DNA from: Ligilactobacillus ruminis DSM 20403 = NBRC 102161
GTDB taxonomy: Bacteria; Bacillota; Bacilli; Lactobacillales; Lactobacillaceae
Assembly: GCF_900113455.1 (NCBI RefSeq)
Contig: NZ_FOPI01000008.1
Span: 22,633-86,632, forward strand
DNA: 64,000 bases
Reading direction: 5' to 3'
How positions within the stretch are numbered: position 1 is the stretch's first letter; each line of letters begins with the position of its first letter. Below the pieces are notes generated by a model, which saw only the letters and a program-made list of their open reading frames with translations, was not told the origin of the DNA and ran no database searches. A program made the translations under genes and the position numbers. Positions 44,393 through 55,146 of this stretch are shown here, in pieces.

Positions 44393-45232
44393 TTGTTTAA
44401 AAAAGAAAATAACAAGAGCTCCTCGTCGAAGTTTAAAAAATGGAGGAAGCTGCAAGAAAAACGTCGACTTAAGCATGAAAAAGTGCAGCACGTTGGACGA
44501 TATCATCCGGATCCTGGCTTGAAGATGACGAACTCTATTCAAAAAAGGCGTTTATTTCGAAAAACGATTCCGCTGCTGACGATTTTTGGATTGACTGCGC
44601 TTATTTCGCTTTATTCGATTATGCCGATCAGCCGTTTGGCGTCATTAGACGTTTCTGGCGGCGACAAGCAAACGAAAATCGCCGTCATCAAGGCAAGCGG
44701 ACTTAACTACTATGAATCGCTTTTTTCGATATGGCCCGATAAGTCAAAAATTGAAAAACGAATTTCGGATAAAGTCGGAAACGTCAAATCGGTCAAACTT
44801 AGCATCAGTCGATTCAATCACGTAAATTTAGCAATCACGGAATATCGAACCATCGGATATGTGGAAAGAGACAACTTGTACTATAAGCTTTCGAGTTCCG
44901 GCATGACTGTCAATTACGGCGTTGAAGATTTTGACGGCAGCTACCCTGTATTTTACGGCTTTAACAACAATCGCAGGTTGCTAAAGGACATGTCTCTTCA
45001 AGTTGACAGCATCGACAAGAAAGTCCGCGGGTGCATCTCTGAAATTCACTTTGAGCCATCCAAGGTTGATCCGGAAAGGGTTCACGTTTATATGAATGAC
45101 GGAAATGAAGTCATTGCGCAAATTTCGACATTTTCCAGGAAAATAAACTATTATCCTCAGTATACTGCCAAAATGAAATTTAAAGGAATCATTGATTTAG
45201 AAGTCGGAGCTTACGCATATCCTAAAAATTAG
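44393..45232 (+). CDS. divIB: Cell division protein DivIB/FtsQ
   Basis: 279 aa from TTG 44393 with GGGAGGAG upstream. A long basic cytoplasmic tail, one membrane helix (about 58-77), then a POTRA domain (ISRLASLDVSGGDKQTK) and beta domain outside. It is a member of the DivIB-FtsL-DivIC divisome complex. Confidence 0.93.
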   Translation: MFKKENNKSSSSKFKKWRKLQEKRRLKHEKVQHVGRYHPDPGLKMTNSIQKRRLFRKTIPLLTIFGLTALISLYSIMPISRLASLDVSGGDKQTKIAVIKASGLNYYESLFSIWPDKSKIEKRISDKVGNVKSVKLSISRFNHVNLAITEYRTIGYVERDNLYYKLSSSGMTVNYGVEDFDGSYPVFYGFNNNRRLLKDMSLQVDSIDKKVRGCISEIHFEPSKVDPERVHVYMNDGNEVIAQISTFSRKINYYPQYTAKMKFKGIIDLEVGAYAYPKN

Positions 45233-45312
45233 AGAAAATAATTGAAGTTTAATTTAAAAAAATTTGATAATTGTATTGACAAACAAGAAATACTTGATTT
45301 TTTGTGGTAAAA

Positions 45313-45340
45313 TTGTACCATATGGATGGATTTGTATATT
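45313..45340 (+). promoter_or_regulatory. Candidate ftsA-ftsZ promoter
   Basis: TTGTAC, 16 nt, TATATT, 37 nt before ftsA in a 144-nt gap. A consensus TTGACA at about 45277 also lies in the gap but has no well-spaced -10. A separate start for ftsAZ inside dcw is common. Confidence 0.5.
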
Positions 45341-45376
45341 TAAAATGTTACAAGATTATTAAAGGGAGGCAAATCG

Positions 45377-46720
45377 ATGGATAATTCTGGTACTTATGTC
45401 GGTTTAGACATCGGCACAACATCAATCAAAGTGGTGATTGCCGAGTATGCGAAAAACCAGATGAACATCATCGGTTATGGCAATACCCGCTCTGCAGGGT
45501 TGAATCGTGGGGTAGTCGTCGATATTGATCAGGTGGTCCAGGTAATCAAAGAAGCAGTTGACCAGGCCAAAGAGAAAGCATCGCACCCGATATCAGAGGT
45601 AAGCGTAGGCGTGCCTGCGAATCTCTTGTCGATTGAACGCTGCAAGGGGATGATTGCTGTTGGAAAAGATGATGGCAATTCAAAGGAAATCAGCGATAAA
45701 GACGTCAGGAGAGTAACCGAGGCAGCGTTAGTCCAAAATCTGCCTCCTGAACGCGACGTGATCGATATCGTTCCTGATGAGTTCGTCGTCGACGGTTTTG
45801 ACGGAATCAAAGATCCGCGCGGAATGGTTGGCGTCAGAATGGAAATGCAAGGGATCATGTATACTGGTCCGAAGACTATTTTGCATAATATTAAGAAGTG
45901 CGTCGAAAGGGCAAACCTCAAAGTTCGTGATTTGGTCGTTGCGCCTCTTGCATTGGCGACCGTTGCTTTGACTGATGGGGAACAGGATTTCGGAGCAATT
46001 TTGATTGATCTTGGCGGCGGTCAGACGACTGCCGCAGTCGTTCATGATCATAAACTGAAGTACACTTACGTCGATCAGGAAGGCGGAGATTTCGTTACGC
46101 GCGACATTTCGATCGTTTTGAATACTTCAATTGAAAATGCAGAGGTTTTGAAACGCAATTATGGTTATGCGACGACTTCAATGGCATCTCCAGATGACGT
46201 CTTCCCGGTAACCGTCGTTGGACAACAGGAACCTCAATTGGTTAATGGAATGCAGCTTGCCGAAATTATTGAAGCTCGCATGCGGCAAATTTTTGAAAAG
46301 CTCAAAGACGATTTGGAAGGGATCAAAGCTTTTCAGCTTCCAGGCGGTGTCGTGATTACCGGTGGTTTGGCTGCATTGCCGGGAATCAAAGAATTAGCAG
46401 AGGAAGTTTTAGGCGTGCACGTTTCGATTTATGTTCCGCAAGAAATGAATTTGCGGATACCGTCATTTTCTCAGGTAATCGGAATCGTCGATTATATTAC
46501 CCATGAAAGTGAAATTGAACGAATCGTTCGTCATACTCTTGACGATCAGGATGAATTCTTAGTTTCAGAATCTGAAGAGCATAAGGACTACGATAACGAA
46601 TATCATGAAAAAGAGACAAACGGATACGACGAAGAATATTTAGAAGAACAGGATTCAAATCAAGACAAAAGCTCATTTGCCTCTAAGATAGCTGGATTTT
46701 TTAAGAGCTTCTTTGATTAA
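45377..46720 (+). CDS. ftsA: Cell division protein FtsA
   Basis: 447 aa actin-family protein: VGLDIGTTSIKVVI (phosphate 1), LIDLGGGQTTAAV (phosphate 2), VITGGLAALPG. The C-terminus SFASKIAGFFKSFFD is the amphipathic helix that tethers FtsZ to the membrane, after an acidic linker (about 395-432). SD AAAGGGAGG. Confidence 0.97.
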   Translation: MDNSGTYVGLDIGTTSIKVVIAEYAKNQMNIIGYGNTRSAGLNRGVVVDIDQVVQVIKEAVDQAKEKASHPISEVSVGVPANLLSIERCKGMIAVGKDDGNSKEISDKDVRRVTEAALVQNLPPERDVIDIVPDEFVVDGFDGIKDPRGMVGVRMEMQGIMYTGPKTILHNIKKCVERANLKVRDLVVAPLALATVALTDGEQDFGAILIDLGGGQTTAAVVHDHKLKYTYVDQEGGDFVTRDISIVLNTSIENAEVLKRNYGYATTSMASPDDVFPVTVVGQQEPQLVNGMQLAEIIEARMRQIFEKLKDDLEGIKAFQLPGGVVITGGLAALPGIKELAEEVLGVHVSIYVPQEMNLRIPSFSQVIGIVDYITHESEIERIVRHTLDDQDEFLVSESEEHKDYDNEYHEKETNGYDEEYLEEQDSNQDKSSFASKIAGFFKSFFD

Positions 46721-46748
46721 CGATGATTGAATGACGGAGGATTTTATT

Positions 46749-47963
46749 ATGGACTATTCAATGGATGATACGGAAACATTAAACAGTGCAACTATCAAAG
46801 TAATCGGCGTTGGCGGTGCCGGCGGAAACGCCGTCAATCGAATGATTGAAGATGACGTTAAGGGCGTCGAATTCATCGTGGCCAATACTGACGTTCAGGC
46901 ACTCAAAAGCTCACGTGCCGAAACGAAGATTCAGCTTGGACCAAAATTGACGCGAGGACTCGGTGCAGGCTCAAATCCCGACACGGGCAATAAGGCCGCT
47001 CAAGAAAGCGAAGAAGCTATTTCTGAAGCGCTTGAAGGTGCAGACATGGTCTTTGTTACGGCCGGCATGGGCGGCGGGACTGGTACCGGTGCTGCTCCGA
47101 TCGTGGCTAAAATGGCCAAGGATCAGGGAGCATTGACGGTCGGAGTTGTTACGCGTCCGTTTACGTTTGAAGGACCGAAGCGTGCCCGTTTTGCCGCTGA
47201 AGGTCTTGCACAGCTCAAAGATCAAGTGGATACGCTGGTTGTCATTGCCAACAATCGCTTGCTTGAAATTGTTGATAAAAAGACCCCTCTTCTGGAAGCG
47301 TTCAAAGAAGCGGATAATGTTTTGCGCCAAGGCGTGCAAGGCATCTCTGATTTGATTACTTCGCCGGGAATCGTCAACCTTGATTTTGCGGACGTCAAAA
47401 CCGTTATGCAAAATCAAGGATCGGCTTTGATGGGAATCGGGACCGCAACTGGTGAAAATGCAGCGGCTGAAGCTACGAAGCAGGCAATTTCTTCACCGTT
47501 GCTTGAGGTTTCGATTGACGGTGCCGAAAACGTTTTGCTCAATATTACGGGTGGACTCAACTTATCGCTTGTTGCAACGGAAGAAGCTTCGAATATCGTT
47601 TCTCAAGCAGCAACAAAAGATGTCAACATCATCTTTGGAACGTCAATCAACCCTGATCTTGAAGATGAGGTAATCGTGACTGTCGTTGCAACCGGAATCG
47701 ATAAAAAGGAAAAGCAGGGAAAGAAAAACGGCATTCGTCAGGAAACTCCTTCTGACGTTAATCAGGCCAAAAAATCTGATCCTTTGAGGGATTGGGACAT
47801 TACGCGCGAAATTAACGGGGTATCCAAGTCTCCGGTTCGCGGGAACGAATTTGAAAATGTTGAGAAAAAAGAGTTCAACGTTTTTGGTTCAAATTCTGAC
47901 TTTAGCGATGGAGACGATGATCTCAGCATGCCGCCATTTTTGAATCACAGAAATAATCAATAA
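46749..47963 (+). CDS. ftsZ: Cell division GTPase FtsZ
   Basis: 404 aa from ATG 46749 (GGAGG 8 nt upstream); the frame opens six codons earlier. [14 protein letters not shown], the tubulin signature [10 protein letters not shown] (about 107) and [11 protein letters not shown] are intact. The C-terminal peptide [15 protein letters not shown] is the docking site for FtsA, SepF and EzrA. Confidence 0.98.
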   Translation: MDYSMDDTETLNSATIKVIGVGGAGGNAVNRMIEDDVKGVEFIVANTDVQALKSSRAETKIQLGPKLTRGLGAGSNPDTGNKAAQESEEAISEALEGADMVFVTAGMGGGTGTGAAPIVAKMAKDQGALTVGVVTRPFTFEGPKRARFAAEGLAQLKDQVDTLVVIANNRLLEIVDKKTPLLEAFKEADNVLRQGVQGISDLITSPGIVNLDFADVKTVMQNQGSALMGIGTATGENAAAEATKQAISSPLLEVSIDGAENVLLNITGGLNLSLVATEEASNIVSQAATKDVNIIFGTSINPDLEDEVIVTVVATGIDKKEKQGKKNGIRQETPSDVNQAKKSDPLRDWDITREINGVSKSPVRGNEFENVEKKEFNVFGSNSDFSDGDDDLSMPPFLNHRNNQ

Positions 47964-48003
47964 AGCTGATTTCAGTCAAAAAATGATCAAAGGAGGGATT
48001 TCT

Positions 48004-48423
48004 ATGAAAATAAGCGAATTTTTCAGATCGGACGAATATGATGAGGACGAAACCGATTATGATGAAGAAGATTATCGCACGGCACAGGCTGAAACCCAGG
48101 GCAACGGTTCCAAAGTCATGGAATTGGTCAACAAGAATCATGAAAAAAAAATCATGCTTTTTGAGCCTCGCATTTTCTCAGATGTGAAGGCAATTGCACA
48201 AAGATTGTTGGACGGACAGGCTGCGGTCGTTAATTTTCAAAGAATCGATGACGGGCAGGCCCATCGCGTGGTTGATTTCTTATCTGGGGTAACTTTTGCA
48301 ATTGACGGAAAAATCCAGCGAATCGGCGAAAAGATTTTCCTTTGTACGCCTGATGATTTTATCGTTGAAGGCAACTTGACTGATACGAGACAAGATGATG
48401 AATTTAAAATGCGAGGTATTTAA
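48004..48423 (+). CDS. sepF: Cell division protein SepF
   Basis: 139 aa from ATG 48004 (AAAGGAGGG upstream). N-terminal membrane-targeting helix (MKISEFF), acidic linker, then the SepF core (MLFEPRIFSDVKAIAQRL, VNFQRIDDGQAHRVVDFLSG). It bundles FtsZ and anchors it to the membrane. Confidence 0.95.
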   Translation: MKISEFFRSDEYDEDETDYDEEDYRTAQAETQGNGSKVMELVNKNHEKKIMLFEPRIFSDVKAIAQRLLDGQAAVVNFQRIDDGQAHRVVDFLSGVTFAIDGKIQRIGEKIFLCTPDDFIVEGNLTDTRQDDEFKMRGI

Positions 48424-48684
48424 TTGCTTACACTATTAGTAGTTGATATTTTTAGAGTTTACGAGTTTTTGATTGTTGCATATTGCCTTCTTTCATGGTT
48501 TCCTGGGGCATATGAGAGCAAGATCGGTCAGCTTTTGATAAAGTTGTGTCAGCCATATCTTGATCTCTTTGACTTTATTCCCCCGATTGCCGGAATCAGT
48601 TTTTCTCCGATTGTCGCTTTAATTGTTTTGGAGTTTGCCGAAAAAGGCGCGTTGTTCTTGATGAGAATCTTTGGAATATATTGA
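48424..48684 (+). CDS. YggT family membrane protein
   Basis: 86 aa from TTG 48424 directly after the sepF stop, with GAGGT upstream. Two hydrophobic helices round the YggT signature LLSWFPGAYESKIGQLL and CQPYLDLFDFIPPIAGISFSPI. Role poorly known; always next to sepF and ylmH. Confidence 0.9.
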   Translation: MLTLLVVDIFRVYEFLIVAYCLLSWFPGAYESKIGQLLIKLCQPYLDLFDFIPPIAGISFSPIVALIVLEFAEKGALFLMRIFGIY

Positions 48685-48696
48685 TCGGAGCAGCAA

Positions 48697-49482
48697 ATGG
48701 ATGGAATATATCAGCATTTCAGACCGGAAGAAGCATCGGTCATCGATAGCCTAAATGAAGCAATCGTACGTGCAAAAGATGAATACCGCCCGATTTTGAC
48801 TCATTTTTTGAATCCGCGGCAGCATTTTATTGCAGACGTGCTTATCGGACGTTTCGATGACGTTAAGCTGAAAACGTTTGGCGGCTTTTTAGGAAGCGAA
48901 AGAAAAAGAATTTTGTTTTATCCGGAATATTACGAACCCCAAGACAATGATTTTTCAATGTCGCTTCTTGAAATCAACTATCCCGTCAAGTTCGCCAAAC
49001 TGGAACATCGGACGATTTTAGGCACGCTTGCAAACTGTGGCCTTGAACGCGATGTCATAGGCGACATCATTACAGACGGCACTAAGTGGCAGTTTTTTTG
49101 CGAAAAGGAAATTGAGCCGTATCTGCTTGAAAATATCGACAGAGTCGGCAAGGTCAAGGTAAAGCTTGGGGAAATTCCACTGCAAAATGCAGTGTCTCCA
49201 ATTGAAGAATGGGATCATGCAACGGTTATCTTGAGTTCGCTCAGATGCGACGTGCTGATTTCTTCGGTGTACAATCTTTCAAGGAAACATGTAAAAGATC
49301 TTTTGCAGACCAATAAAGTGTCGTTAAATTGGATGATTTTTTCAAAAGCTGATTTTGAGATCAGAGTCCATGACGTTTTATCCGTGAGAGGATATGGGCG
49401 AGTAAGGATGGACGAACTCACCGGTGTTTCTAAAAAAGGCAAATTTATAGCAAAAGTTTCTGTTTTGAAAAAATTACGATAA
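48697..49482 (+). CDS. ylmH: RNA-binding protein YlmH, S4 domain
   Basis: 261 aa. N-terminal YlmH domain (FLNPRQHFIADVLIGRF; GFLGSERKRILFYPEYY) and C-terminal S4 RNA-binding domain (about 183-245: LRCDVLISSVYNLSRKHVK). Known YlmH proteins act on stalled 50S subunits carrying peptidyl-tRNA. Confidence 0.93.
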   Translation: MDGIYQHFRPEEASVIDSLNEAIVRAKDEYRPILTHFLNPRQHFIADVLIGRFDDVKLKTFGGFLGSERKRILFYPEYYEPQDNDFSMSLLEINYPVKFAKLEHRTILGTLANCGLERDVIGDIITDGTKWQFFCEKEIEPYLLENIDRVGKVKVKLGEIPLQNAVSPIEEWDHATVILSSLRCDVLISSVYNLSRKHVKDLLQTNKVSLNWMIFSKADFEIRVHDVLSVRGYGRVRMDELTGVSKKGKFIAKVSVLKKLR

Positions 49483-49500
49483 TTTTGGAGGTGAAGGGGA

Positions 49501-50241
49501 ATGGCATTAACCCCATTGGATATTCACAATAAAGAATTTGATGTAAAGCTTCGCGGCTATGACAAAGATGAAGTCAATGACTTTTTGGATCAAGTCATCA
49601 AAGACTACGAAGCTGTGCTTAAAGAAAACGATCATTTGACTGAAAGCTTGAAGCAGAGTCAAGAAAAGCTCAAGTATTTCAATGATTTAAAAGACTCATT
49701 GAATCAGTCGATTATCGTTGCGCAAGAAGCGGCTGATAAGGTTAAAGCTAATTCCCAACGAGAAGCCGAAATTATCAATCGTGAAGCCCAAAAGCAAGGC
49801 CAAGATATTATTGACCAAGCAAACGATAAAGCACGCCACATCATCGAAGAGGCCTCAAAAAAGGCCAAGAAGCTGGCACTTGAAACCGATGATTTGCGCA
49901 AGCAGGCAAGAATTTTCAGACAAAAGCTCCAAGTCATGATGGAATCTCAGCTTGAAGTAGTTAAGGGAAGCGAATGGGATGAAATTTTGCAACAAGGCGA
50001 AACAACGAGCTACGAAGCAATTCAGGAAGCAATTCGTCGCGATGAAACTCTTGACAAAGAGGCCGCTAAAGAAGTAAAATCATTCTCAAACGACAGTGAA
50101 GATGATGTTTATTATCAAAACGCCGTTGAAGACGGCGAAGTTGACGATAGCGAAGAAGCTGATGCTGTCGTCGTTTTCCCAGAATCAGACGTTGATGCTG
50201 GCGGTCAGCATTTTGCTGATGAAGCAGAAGAAAATATGTAA
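49501..50241 (+). CDS. divIVA: Cell division initiation protein DivIVA
   Basis: 246 aa. The N-terminal membrane-binding motif [21 protein letters not shown] is followed by a coiled-coil (about 25-170) and an acidic C-terminus. It marks curved membrane at the septum and poles, and could place MinCD. SD GGAGGTGAAGGG. Confidence 0.97.
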   Translation: MALTPLDIHNKEFDVKLRGYDKDEVNDFLDQVIKDYEAVLKENDHLTESLKQSQEKLKYFNDLKDSLNQSIIVAQEAADKVKANSQREAEIINREAQKQGQDIIDQANDKARHIIEEASKKAKKLALETDDLRKQARIFRQKLQVMMESQLEVVKGSEWDEILQQGETTSYEAIQEAIRRDETLDKEAAKEVKSFSNDSEDDVYYQNAVEDGEVDDSEEADAVVVFPESDVDAGGQHFADEAEENM

Positions 50242-50254
50242 AATTTTATGAGAA

Positions 50255-50466
50255 CGCGAGCGTTGCGTGAGATGCAAAAGCGAGTCGACGAAATGGTGAA
50301 AGGTCGATTGTTTTGATGCAATGCTTATCATCTCGGTTTTGCTCAGCTGAATCAAAGTAAGCTGAGTCGGGTGGTGCCGTTATTGACCCAAAGGGAGTCA
50401 TTGATTTGATTCTGAATTTGGGTGGTACCACGAAAACTCGTCCCTGTTGGGGCGGGTTTTTATTTT
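50255..50466 (+). promoter_or_regulatory. T-box riboswitch controlling ileS
   Basis: T-box GGGTGGTACCACG (50420-50432) and terminator ACTCGTCCC/GGGGCGGGT plus T-run (50435-50465). The Stem I base GAGATG/CATCTC is clear, with a possible specifier ATC (Ile) at the 3' side of the specifier loop (CTTATCATCTCG). A TGG-rich stem at 50368-50388 resembles a second T-box but pairs as a hairpin. With the short spacer to ileS it fills the gap after divIVA. Confidence 0.9.
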
Positions 50467-50542
50467 TTGATGAAACAAGCATCAAAATCTGTTTTGGAAA
50501 ATAAGATTAAGAAAGGATGGCTGTTTATACAGCGGGTGTAAC

Positions 50543-53335
50543 ATGAGAGTTAAAGATACATTGAACTTAGGCAAGACCAAATTCCCAATGCGCGGTAATT
50601 TGCCTGTTCGTGAAGCAGAACGCCAAAAAGATTGGGAAGAAAACAAGGTTTACGAACGTCGTCAAAAATTAAATGAAGGCAAGCCTTCATTCGTATTACA
50701 TGACGGACCTCCATATGCAAACGGCAATATTCATATGGGACATGCAATGAACAAAATTTCAAAGGATATCATCGTTCGTTCCAAGTCGATGATGGGCTTT
50801 AGAGCTCCTTACGTTCCCGGCTGGGATACTCACGGCCTTCCAATCGAACAACAATTAAAAAAAGCAGGCGTTGATCGCAAGGCGCTTACAGTCGCCGATT
50901 TTCGCGAAAAATGTCGCGAATATGCTTTGAAACAAGTTGAAGGGCAAAAGAAAGATTTCAAACGACTTGGAATTGCGGGAGAATGGGATAACCCATATTT
51001 GACACTGCATCCTGAATTTGAAGCTGCGCAAATTCGCGTTTTTGGCAAAATGGCAGAAAAGGGTCTGATTTACAAAGGCTTGCGTCCCGTATACTGGTCA
51101 TGGTCATCTGAATCTGCGTTAGCAGAAGCAGAAGTCGAATATCACGACGTCGTGTCACCATCTGCATTTTACGGCGTACAGGTCAAAGATGGCAAGGGAG
51201 TTCTTGATACGAACACATACCTTGTCGTATGGACGACTACTCCTTGGACTATTCCGGCTTCTGAAGGCGTAACGGTTGATGCCAAATTCGACTATGCGGT
51301 TGTTAAACCGGAGGGCGATGATCGCAAATTTGTTTTGGCTGCAGAACTTGTCAAAGAAAATGCCGAACGATTTGGCTGGAAAAACTATGAAGTTCTTGAA
51401 ACGTTGAAGGGTGCTGACCTTGAGTATGTCACGGCACGTCATCCTTTCTATGACGACAAGGAACTTTTGACGATGATCGGTGATTTCGTAACGCTTGATG
51501 CAGGTACCGGTTTGGTTCACACGGCTCCCGGCTATGGCGACGATGATTACAAGGTCGGAATGAAGTACGGCTTGCCGATTTATGCACCTGTCAACGATCA
51601 AGGATATTTGACGGATGACTGCGGTCCTGATTTTGCCGGCGTTTTCTATGATGATGCAAATGAAGTATCTTTGAAGAAACTTGAAGAAGCAAACGTTTTG
51701 CTTAGGCAAATGGATTACGAGCACAGCTATCCGTTCGATTGGAGAACGAAGAAACCGATTATTTTCCGTGCAACTCCTCAATGGTTTGCATCTGTCGACA
51801 AGATTCGTTCAAAAATTCTTGATGCGATTGATGAAGTCAAATTCTTGCCTGATTGGGGCAAAGTTCGCTTGCACAACATGATTCGCGATCGCGGCGATTG
51901 GGTAATTTCGCGTCAACGCGTTTGGGGCGTTCCGCTGCCGATTTTTTATGCGGAAGACGGAACGGCAATCATGGACAAAGAAACAATTGAGCATGTTGCA
52001 AAATTGATTGAAAAATACGGTTCGAATATTTGGTTCCAACGTGAGGCGAAGGATCTTCTTCCGGAAGGATATACGAATGAGCATTCTCCAAACGGCGAAT
52101 TCACAAAAGAAATGGATATTATGGACGTTTGGTTTGATTCCGGTTCTTCTCATCAGGGTGTTTGCGCACAGCGTGACTATTTGACCTATCCGGCAGACAT
52201 GTATCTTGAAGGGTCCGACCAATATCGCGGCTGGTTCAATTCAAGTTTGATTACAAGCGTTGCCGTTTCCGGTCATGCTCCATACAAGCAGATTATTTCT
52301 CAAGGCTTCACGCTTGACGGAAAAGGACGCAAGATGAGCAAGTCACTTGGCAACACGATCGTTCCGAGCGAAGTCGTTGACAAGATGGGAGCTGAAATCA
52401 TTCGCTTATGGGTTCTCAGCGTTGATACTTCGGCTGACGTTCGTGTTTCGATGGATAGTTTCTCGCAAATTTCTGAAAGCTACCGCAAGTTCAGAAATAC
52501 GATGCGTTTCATGTTGGCCAACACGACGGATTTTGATCCTGCTGAAAATACCGTTGCATATGATGATCTTGAAGCATGCGACAAATACATGGAAGTCTTG
52601 GCCAATAAGTTCACGAAAGAAATTCTTGATGACTATGCAAACTATAATTTTATGGACATCTATAAGAAATTGATCAACTTCCTGACAACTGATCTTTCAG
52701 CATTTTACCTTGACGTTGCAAAGGATGTCGTTTACGTTGAAGCTGAAGATTCGCACAAGCGTCGTTCGATGCAGACGGTACTTTATGACGTCTTGGTTCG
52801 TCTGACGAAACTCATGACGCCTGTTTTGCCGCATACGACTGAAGAAATTTGGGAATACCTAAAAGAACCTGAAGACTACGCTCAACTTGCAGAAATGCCG
52901 GAAGTTGCACACTATGACGGTGAAGTTGAACTTTTGGAAAATTGGAAACGATTCATGAAAGTTCGTTCTGACGTCTTCAAGTCATTGGAAAACGCACGCA
53001 ATGAAAAGCTGATTGGCAAGTCATTTGAAGCACATGTCGAACTTTATGTTTCGGATGGCGTCAAAGCCGAACTTGAAAAGCTTAATGCAAACGTTCGTCA
53101 GTTACTGATTGTTTCCGCTTTGGACGTTTTGCCAAAGGACCAAGCTCCAGAGGATGCTGATGATTACGATGAAATCAAGGTAGTAGTCAAGCATGCCGAT
53201 GGCGAAGTCTGCCCACGCTGCCGTCGTACGACGACAACCGTCGGAAGCGATGCACGTTTGCCGCAATTGTGTGATGAATGTGCCAAAGTTGTTTCCAAAA
53301 ATTACCCTGAAGCTTTGACTGAAGGATTGGAATAG
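50543..53335 (+). CDS. ileS: Isoleucyl-tRNA synthetase
   Basis: 930 aa. HIGH as HMGH in [15 protein letters not shown] (about 55-69), KMSKS near 597, CP1 editing domain between, and the C-terminal zinc site CPRC..CDEC (about 890-915). It charges tRNA-Ile and edits valine. The Shine-Dalgarno is weak (GGGTG 4 nt before ATG). Confidence 0.98.
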   Translation: MRVKDTLNLGKTKFPMRGNLPVREAERQKDWEENKVYERRQKLNEGKPSFVLHDGPPYANGNIHMGHAMNKISKDIIVRSKSMMGFRAPYVPGWDTHGLPIEQQLKKAGVDRKALTVADFREKCREYALKQVEGQKKDFKRLGIAGEWDNPYLTLHPEFEAAQIRVFGKMAEKGLIYKGLRPVYWSWSSESALAEAEVEYHDVVSPSAFYGVQVKDGKGVLDTNTYLVVWTTTPWTIPASEGVTVDAKFDYAVVKPEGDDRKFVLAAELVKENAERFGWKNYEVLETLKGADLEYVTARHPFYDDKELLTMIGDFVTLDAGTGLVHTAPGYGDDDYKVGMKYGLPIYAPVNDQGYLTDDCGPDFAGVFYDDANEVSLKKLEEANVLLRQMDYEHSYPFDWRTKKPIIFRATPQWFASVDKIRSKILDAIDEVKFLPDWGKVRLHNMIRDRGDWVISRQRVWGVPLPIFYAEDGTAIMDKETIEHVAKLIEKYGSNIWFQREAKDLLPEGYTNEHSPNGEFTKEMDIMDVWFDSGSSHQGVCAQRDYLTYPADMYLEGSDQYRGWFNSSLITSVAVSGHAPYKQIISQGFTLDGKGRKMSKSLGNTIVPSEVVDKMGAEIIRLWVLSVDTSADVRVSMDSFSQISESYRKFRNTMRFMLANTTDFDPAENTVAYDDLEACDKYMEVLANKFTKEILDDYANYNFMDIYKKLINFLTTDLSAFYLDVAKDVVYVEAEDSHKRRSMQTVLYDVLVRLTKLMTPVLPHTTEEIWEYLKEPEDYAQLAEMPEVAHYDGEVELLENWKRFMKVRSDVFKSLENARNEKLIGKSFEAHVELYVSDGVKAELEKLNANVRQLLIVSALDVLPKDQAPEDADDYDEIKVVVKHADGEVCPRCRRTTTTVGSDARLPQLCDECAKVVSKNYPEALTEGLE

Positions 53336-53410
53336 TTCGCTTTTCGGTTAATGTCGGAAAATTGACGAAATCAGACAAGTATTTTATCAAAATCTAAAAA
53401 TTAAAGCAAA

Positions 53411-53452
53411 GCAGCTGAGAATCAGAAATTTGTTCTCAGCTGTTTTCTTTTT
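53411..53452 (+). terminator. ileS terminator
   Basis: CAGCTGAGAA, an 11-nt loop, TTCTCAGCTG and TTTTCTTTTTT: a perfect 10-bp stem. Confidence 0.9.
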
Positions 53453-53489
53453 TACGCTGACGAGGCGATTGACGCTGAATTTTGCAAAA

Positions 53490-53558
53490 ACATGAAAACA
53501 TGTGCGACATGAAAATATGTGCGACAACTTTGCCGAAAAGCCACATAGATGATAAGAT
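53490..53558 (+). promoter_or_regulatory. dapF promoter with upstream tandem 17-bp repeat
   Basis: Two adjacent 17-bp units ACATGAAAAYATGTGCG (53490-53506 and 53507-53523, one C/T difference) lie just before the promoter TTGCCG (53530-53535), 17 nt, TAAGAT (53553-53558). Each unit holds an imperfect palindrome (ACATGAAAACATGT). The position is typical of an activator or repressor site. Confidence 0.65.
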
Positions 53559-53593
53559 ATATTCAGAAGAATTTTCGTAAAAGAGGTAAGCCC

Positions 53594-54574
53594 ATGGAAT
53601 TAATCAAAGTTCATGGTTCAGGAAATGATTTTTTCATTTTGGATCAAGAAAAACTTGGAAGAAAAATATCTGAAACGGAGCTGAAACGGCTAGCAATCAA
53701 AGTCTGTGATCGCAAGCACGGTTTTCACGGCGGAGCGGACGGAATCTTATGCGTCTTGCCTGAAACACGTGACGATGTTTTGGGGAGAATGCGCGTCATC
53801 AATGCAGACGGAAGCGAAGCAAGCATGTGCGGCAACGGTCTCAGAACGGTTGCGCGCTATCTAAGCGAAAAAAACGGCAAGAAATCTTTTAAAGTCGCAA
53901 CGATGTATGCCGATCTTGAAGTCGAGCAGGCAAATGAACTCGCATCAGGAGTAAAGACTTTTGCGGTTGAGATTTCACCGGTCAGTTTTTCGGCTGATGA
54001 TTTGAAGATGCACGTCGGTAAAGAAGAATTGCATGAAGATAAATTGGAAATGCTGTCTGGTGAATTGAAATTCAGTGCAGTTGCCGTGCCCAACCCGCAC
54101 CTGATATCATTTGTTGATCATGAAACGCTTGTTTCAGAAAATCTCGGGAGAATTGCTTCGTATCTGAATGACGGAAAAAATGCTTTATTTCCAGACGGAG
54201 TAAACGTCAGTTTTGTTGAAATTCTTTCGGAAAACGAAATTTTCGTTAGAACGTATGAAAGAGGAGTCGGATATACGAATGCGTGCGGAACGGCAATGTC
54301 TGCTTCCAGTCTGATTTATGTGCTCGAAAAAACTGATGGAAAGGGATTTGAAAAAACCTTGTCGGTAAAAAATCCTGGCGGCATGGTCAAAACGATTGTT
54401 CATCGAAAAGAAGACGGTAACTACTTCATGTCTTTGATCGGGAACGGGACTTTTGTCGCAAAATGCACGGTTTCATTGGACGAAGCGCTTCTTGGCGATT
54501 TTTCGGCCGCAACCTGGGAAGAAACAGGCGAGCAGGCAAGCTATGAGAAATTTGTCAAGAAAATTTGCGAATAA
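53594..54574 (+). CDS. dapF: Diaminopimelate epimerase
   Basis: 326 aa from ATG 53594 after AGAGG; an upstream ATG in frame lies in the promoter region. The two active-site cysteines are in SMCGNGLRT and TNACGTAMSAS. Converts LL-DAP to meso-DAP, which matches the DNPR-type MurE. It is about 50 residues longer than E. coli DapF. Confidence 0.95.
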   Translation: MELIKVHGSGNDFFILDQEKLGRKISETELKRLAIKVCDRKHGFHGGADGILCVLPETRDDVLGRMRVINADGSEASMCGNGLRTVARYLSEKNGKKSFKVATMYADLEVEQANELASGVKTFAVEISPVSFSADDLKMHVGKEELHEDKLEMLSGELKFSAVAVPNPHLISFVDHETLVSENLGRIASYLNDGKNALFPDGVNVSFVEILSENEIFVRTYERGVGYTNACGTAMSASSLIYVLEKTDGKGFEKTLSVKNPGGMVKTIVHRKEDGNYFMSLIGNGTFVAKCTVSLDEALLGDFSAATWEETGEQASYEKFVKKICE

Positions 54575-54591
54575 TTTTTGGAGGAATCAGA

Positions 54592-55134
54592 ATGAATTTT
54601 GAAGAAAAAGTATTATCAACTGAAAATATTTTTGATGGCAAGGTTATCAAGGTCGATAAAGAAACAGTTGAACTTCCGAACGGGAAAAAAGCTTTTCGCG
54701 AAATCGTGAGACATCATGGCGCGGTTGCGTTGATTCCGATTACTGACGACGACAAAATCGTAATGATTAAACAATGGCGTGAGCCGATGCGAAAAGTCAC
54801 GCTTGAAATACCTGCCGGAAAAATCGAACCTGGAGAAGAAAGCGATCCCCTTCAAACGGCAATTCGCGAGTTGAACGAAGAAACTCGGTATGAGGCAGAA
54901 AACATCGAGCTGGTCACTCCTTTTTATACTACCCCGGGATTCAGCGATGAAGAAATCTATCTGTATCACGCTTCAGGATTAAAGCCGGTTTCAACTGAGC
55001 TTCCGCAAGATGATGATGAATTTCTTGAGCTTGTTGAGCTGACTTTGCCGGAAGCAATGTCTGCGATGAAAGAAGGGCTCGTTTGCGACAGCAAGACGAT
55101 CATGGGTCTTTTGTTTTGGCAATTGATGCAATAA
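54592..55134 (+). CDS. nudF: ADP-ribose pyrophosphatase-like Nudix hydrolase
   Basis: 180 aa from ATG 54592 after GGAGG. Nudix box GKIEPGEESDPLQTAIRELNEET is intact (first residues GKIEPGEE, then RELNEET). Family members split ADP-ribose and similar nucleotide sugars. Part of the dapF transcript. Confidence 0.92.
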   Translation: MNFEEKVLSTENIFDGKVIKVDKETVELPNGKKAFREIVRHHGAVALIPITDDDKIVMIKQWREPMRKVTLEIPAGKIEPGEESDPLQTAIRELNEETRYEAENIELVTPFYTTPGFSDEEIYLYHASGLKPVSTELPQDDDEFLELVELTLPEAMSAMKEGLVCDSKTIMGLLFWQLMQ

Positions 55135-55146
55135 TTGAGGAATAAG

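Noticed and set aside
50368..50388. Second T-box (GGGTGGTGCCG) in the ileS leader
   Set aside because: It pairs with the nearby GACCC as an ordinary hairpin and has no following terminator; only the 3' T-box is convincing.
50517..50546. Nine-codon leader ORF overlapping the ileS ATG
   Set aside because: Its only candidate ribosome site abuts its start codon, so it is unlikely to be translated.
51155..51781. 208-aa frame antisense to ileS
   Set aside because: Longest shadow frame in the window, but composition is that of reversed ileS codons and no ribosome site precedes it.
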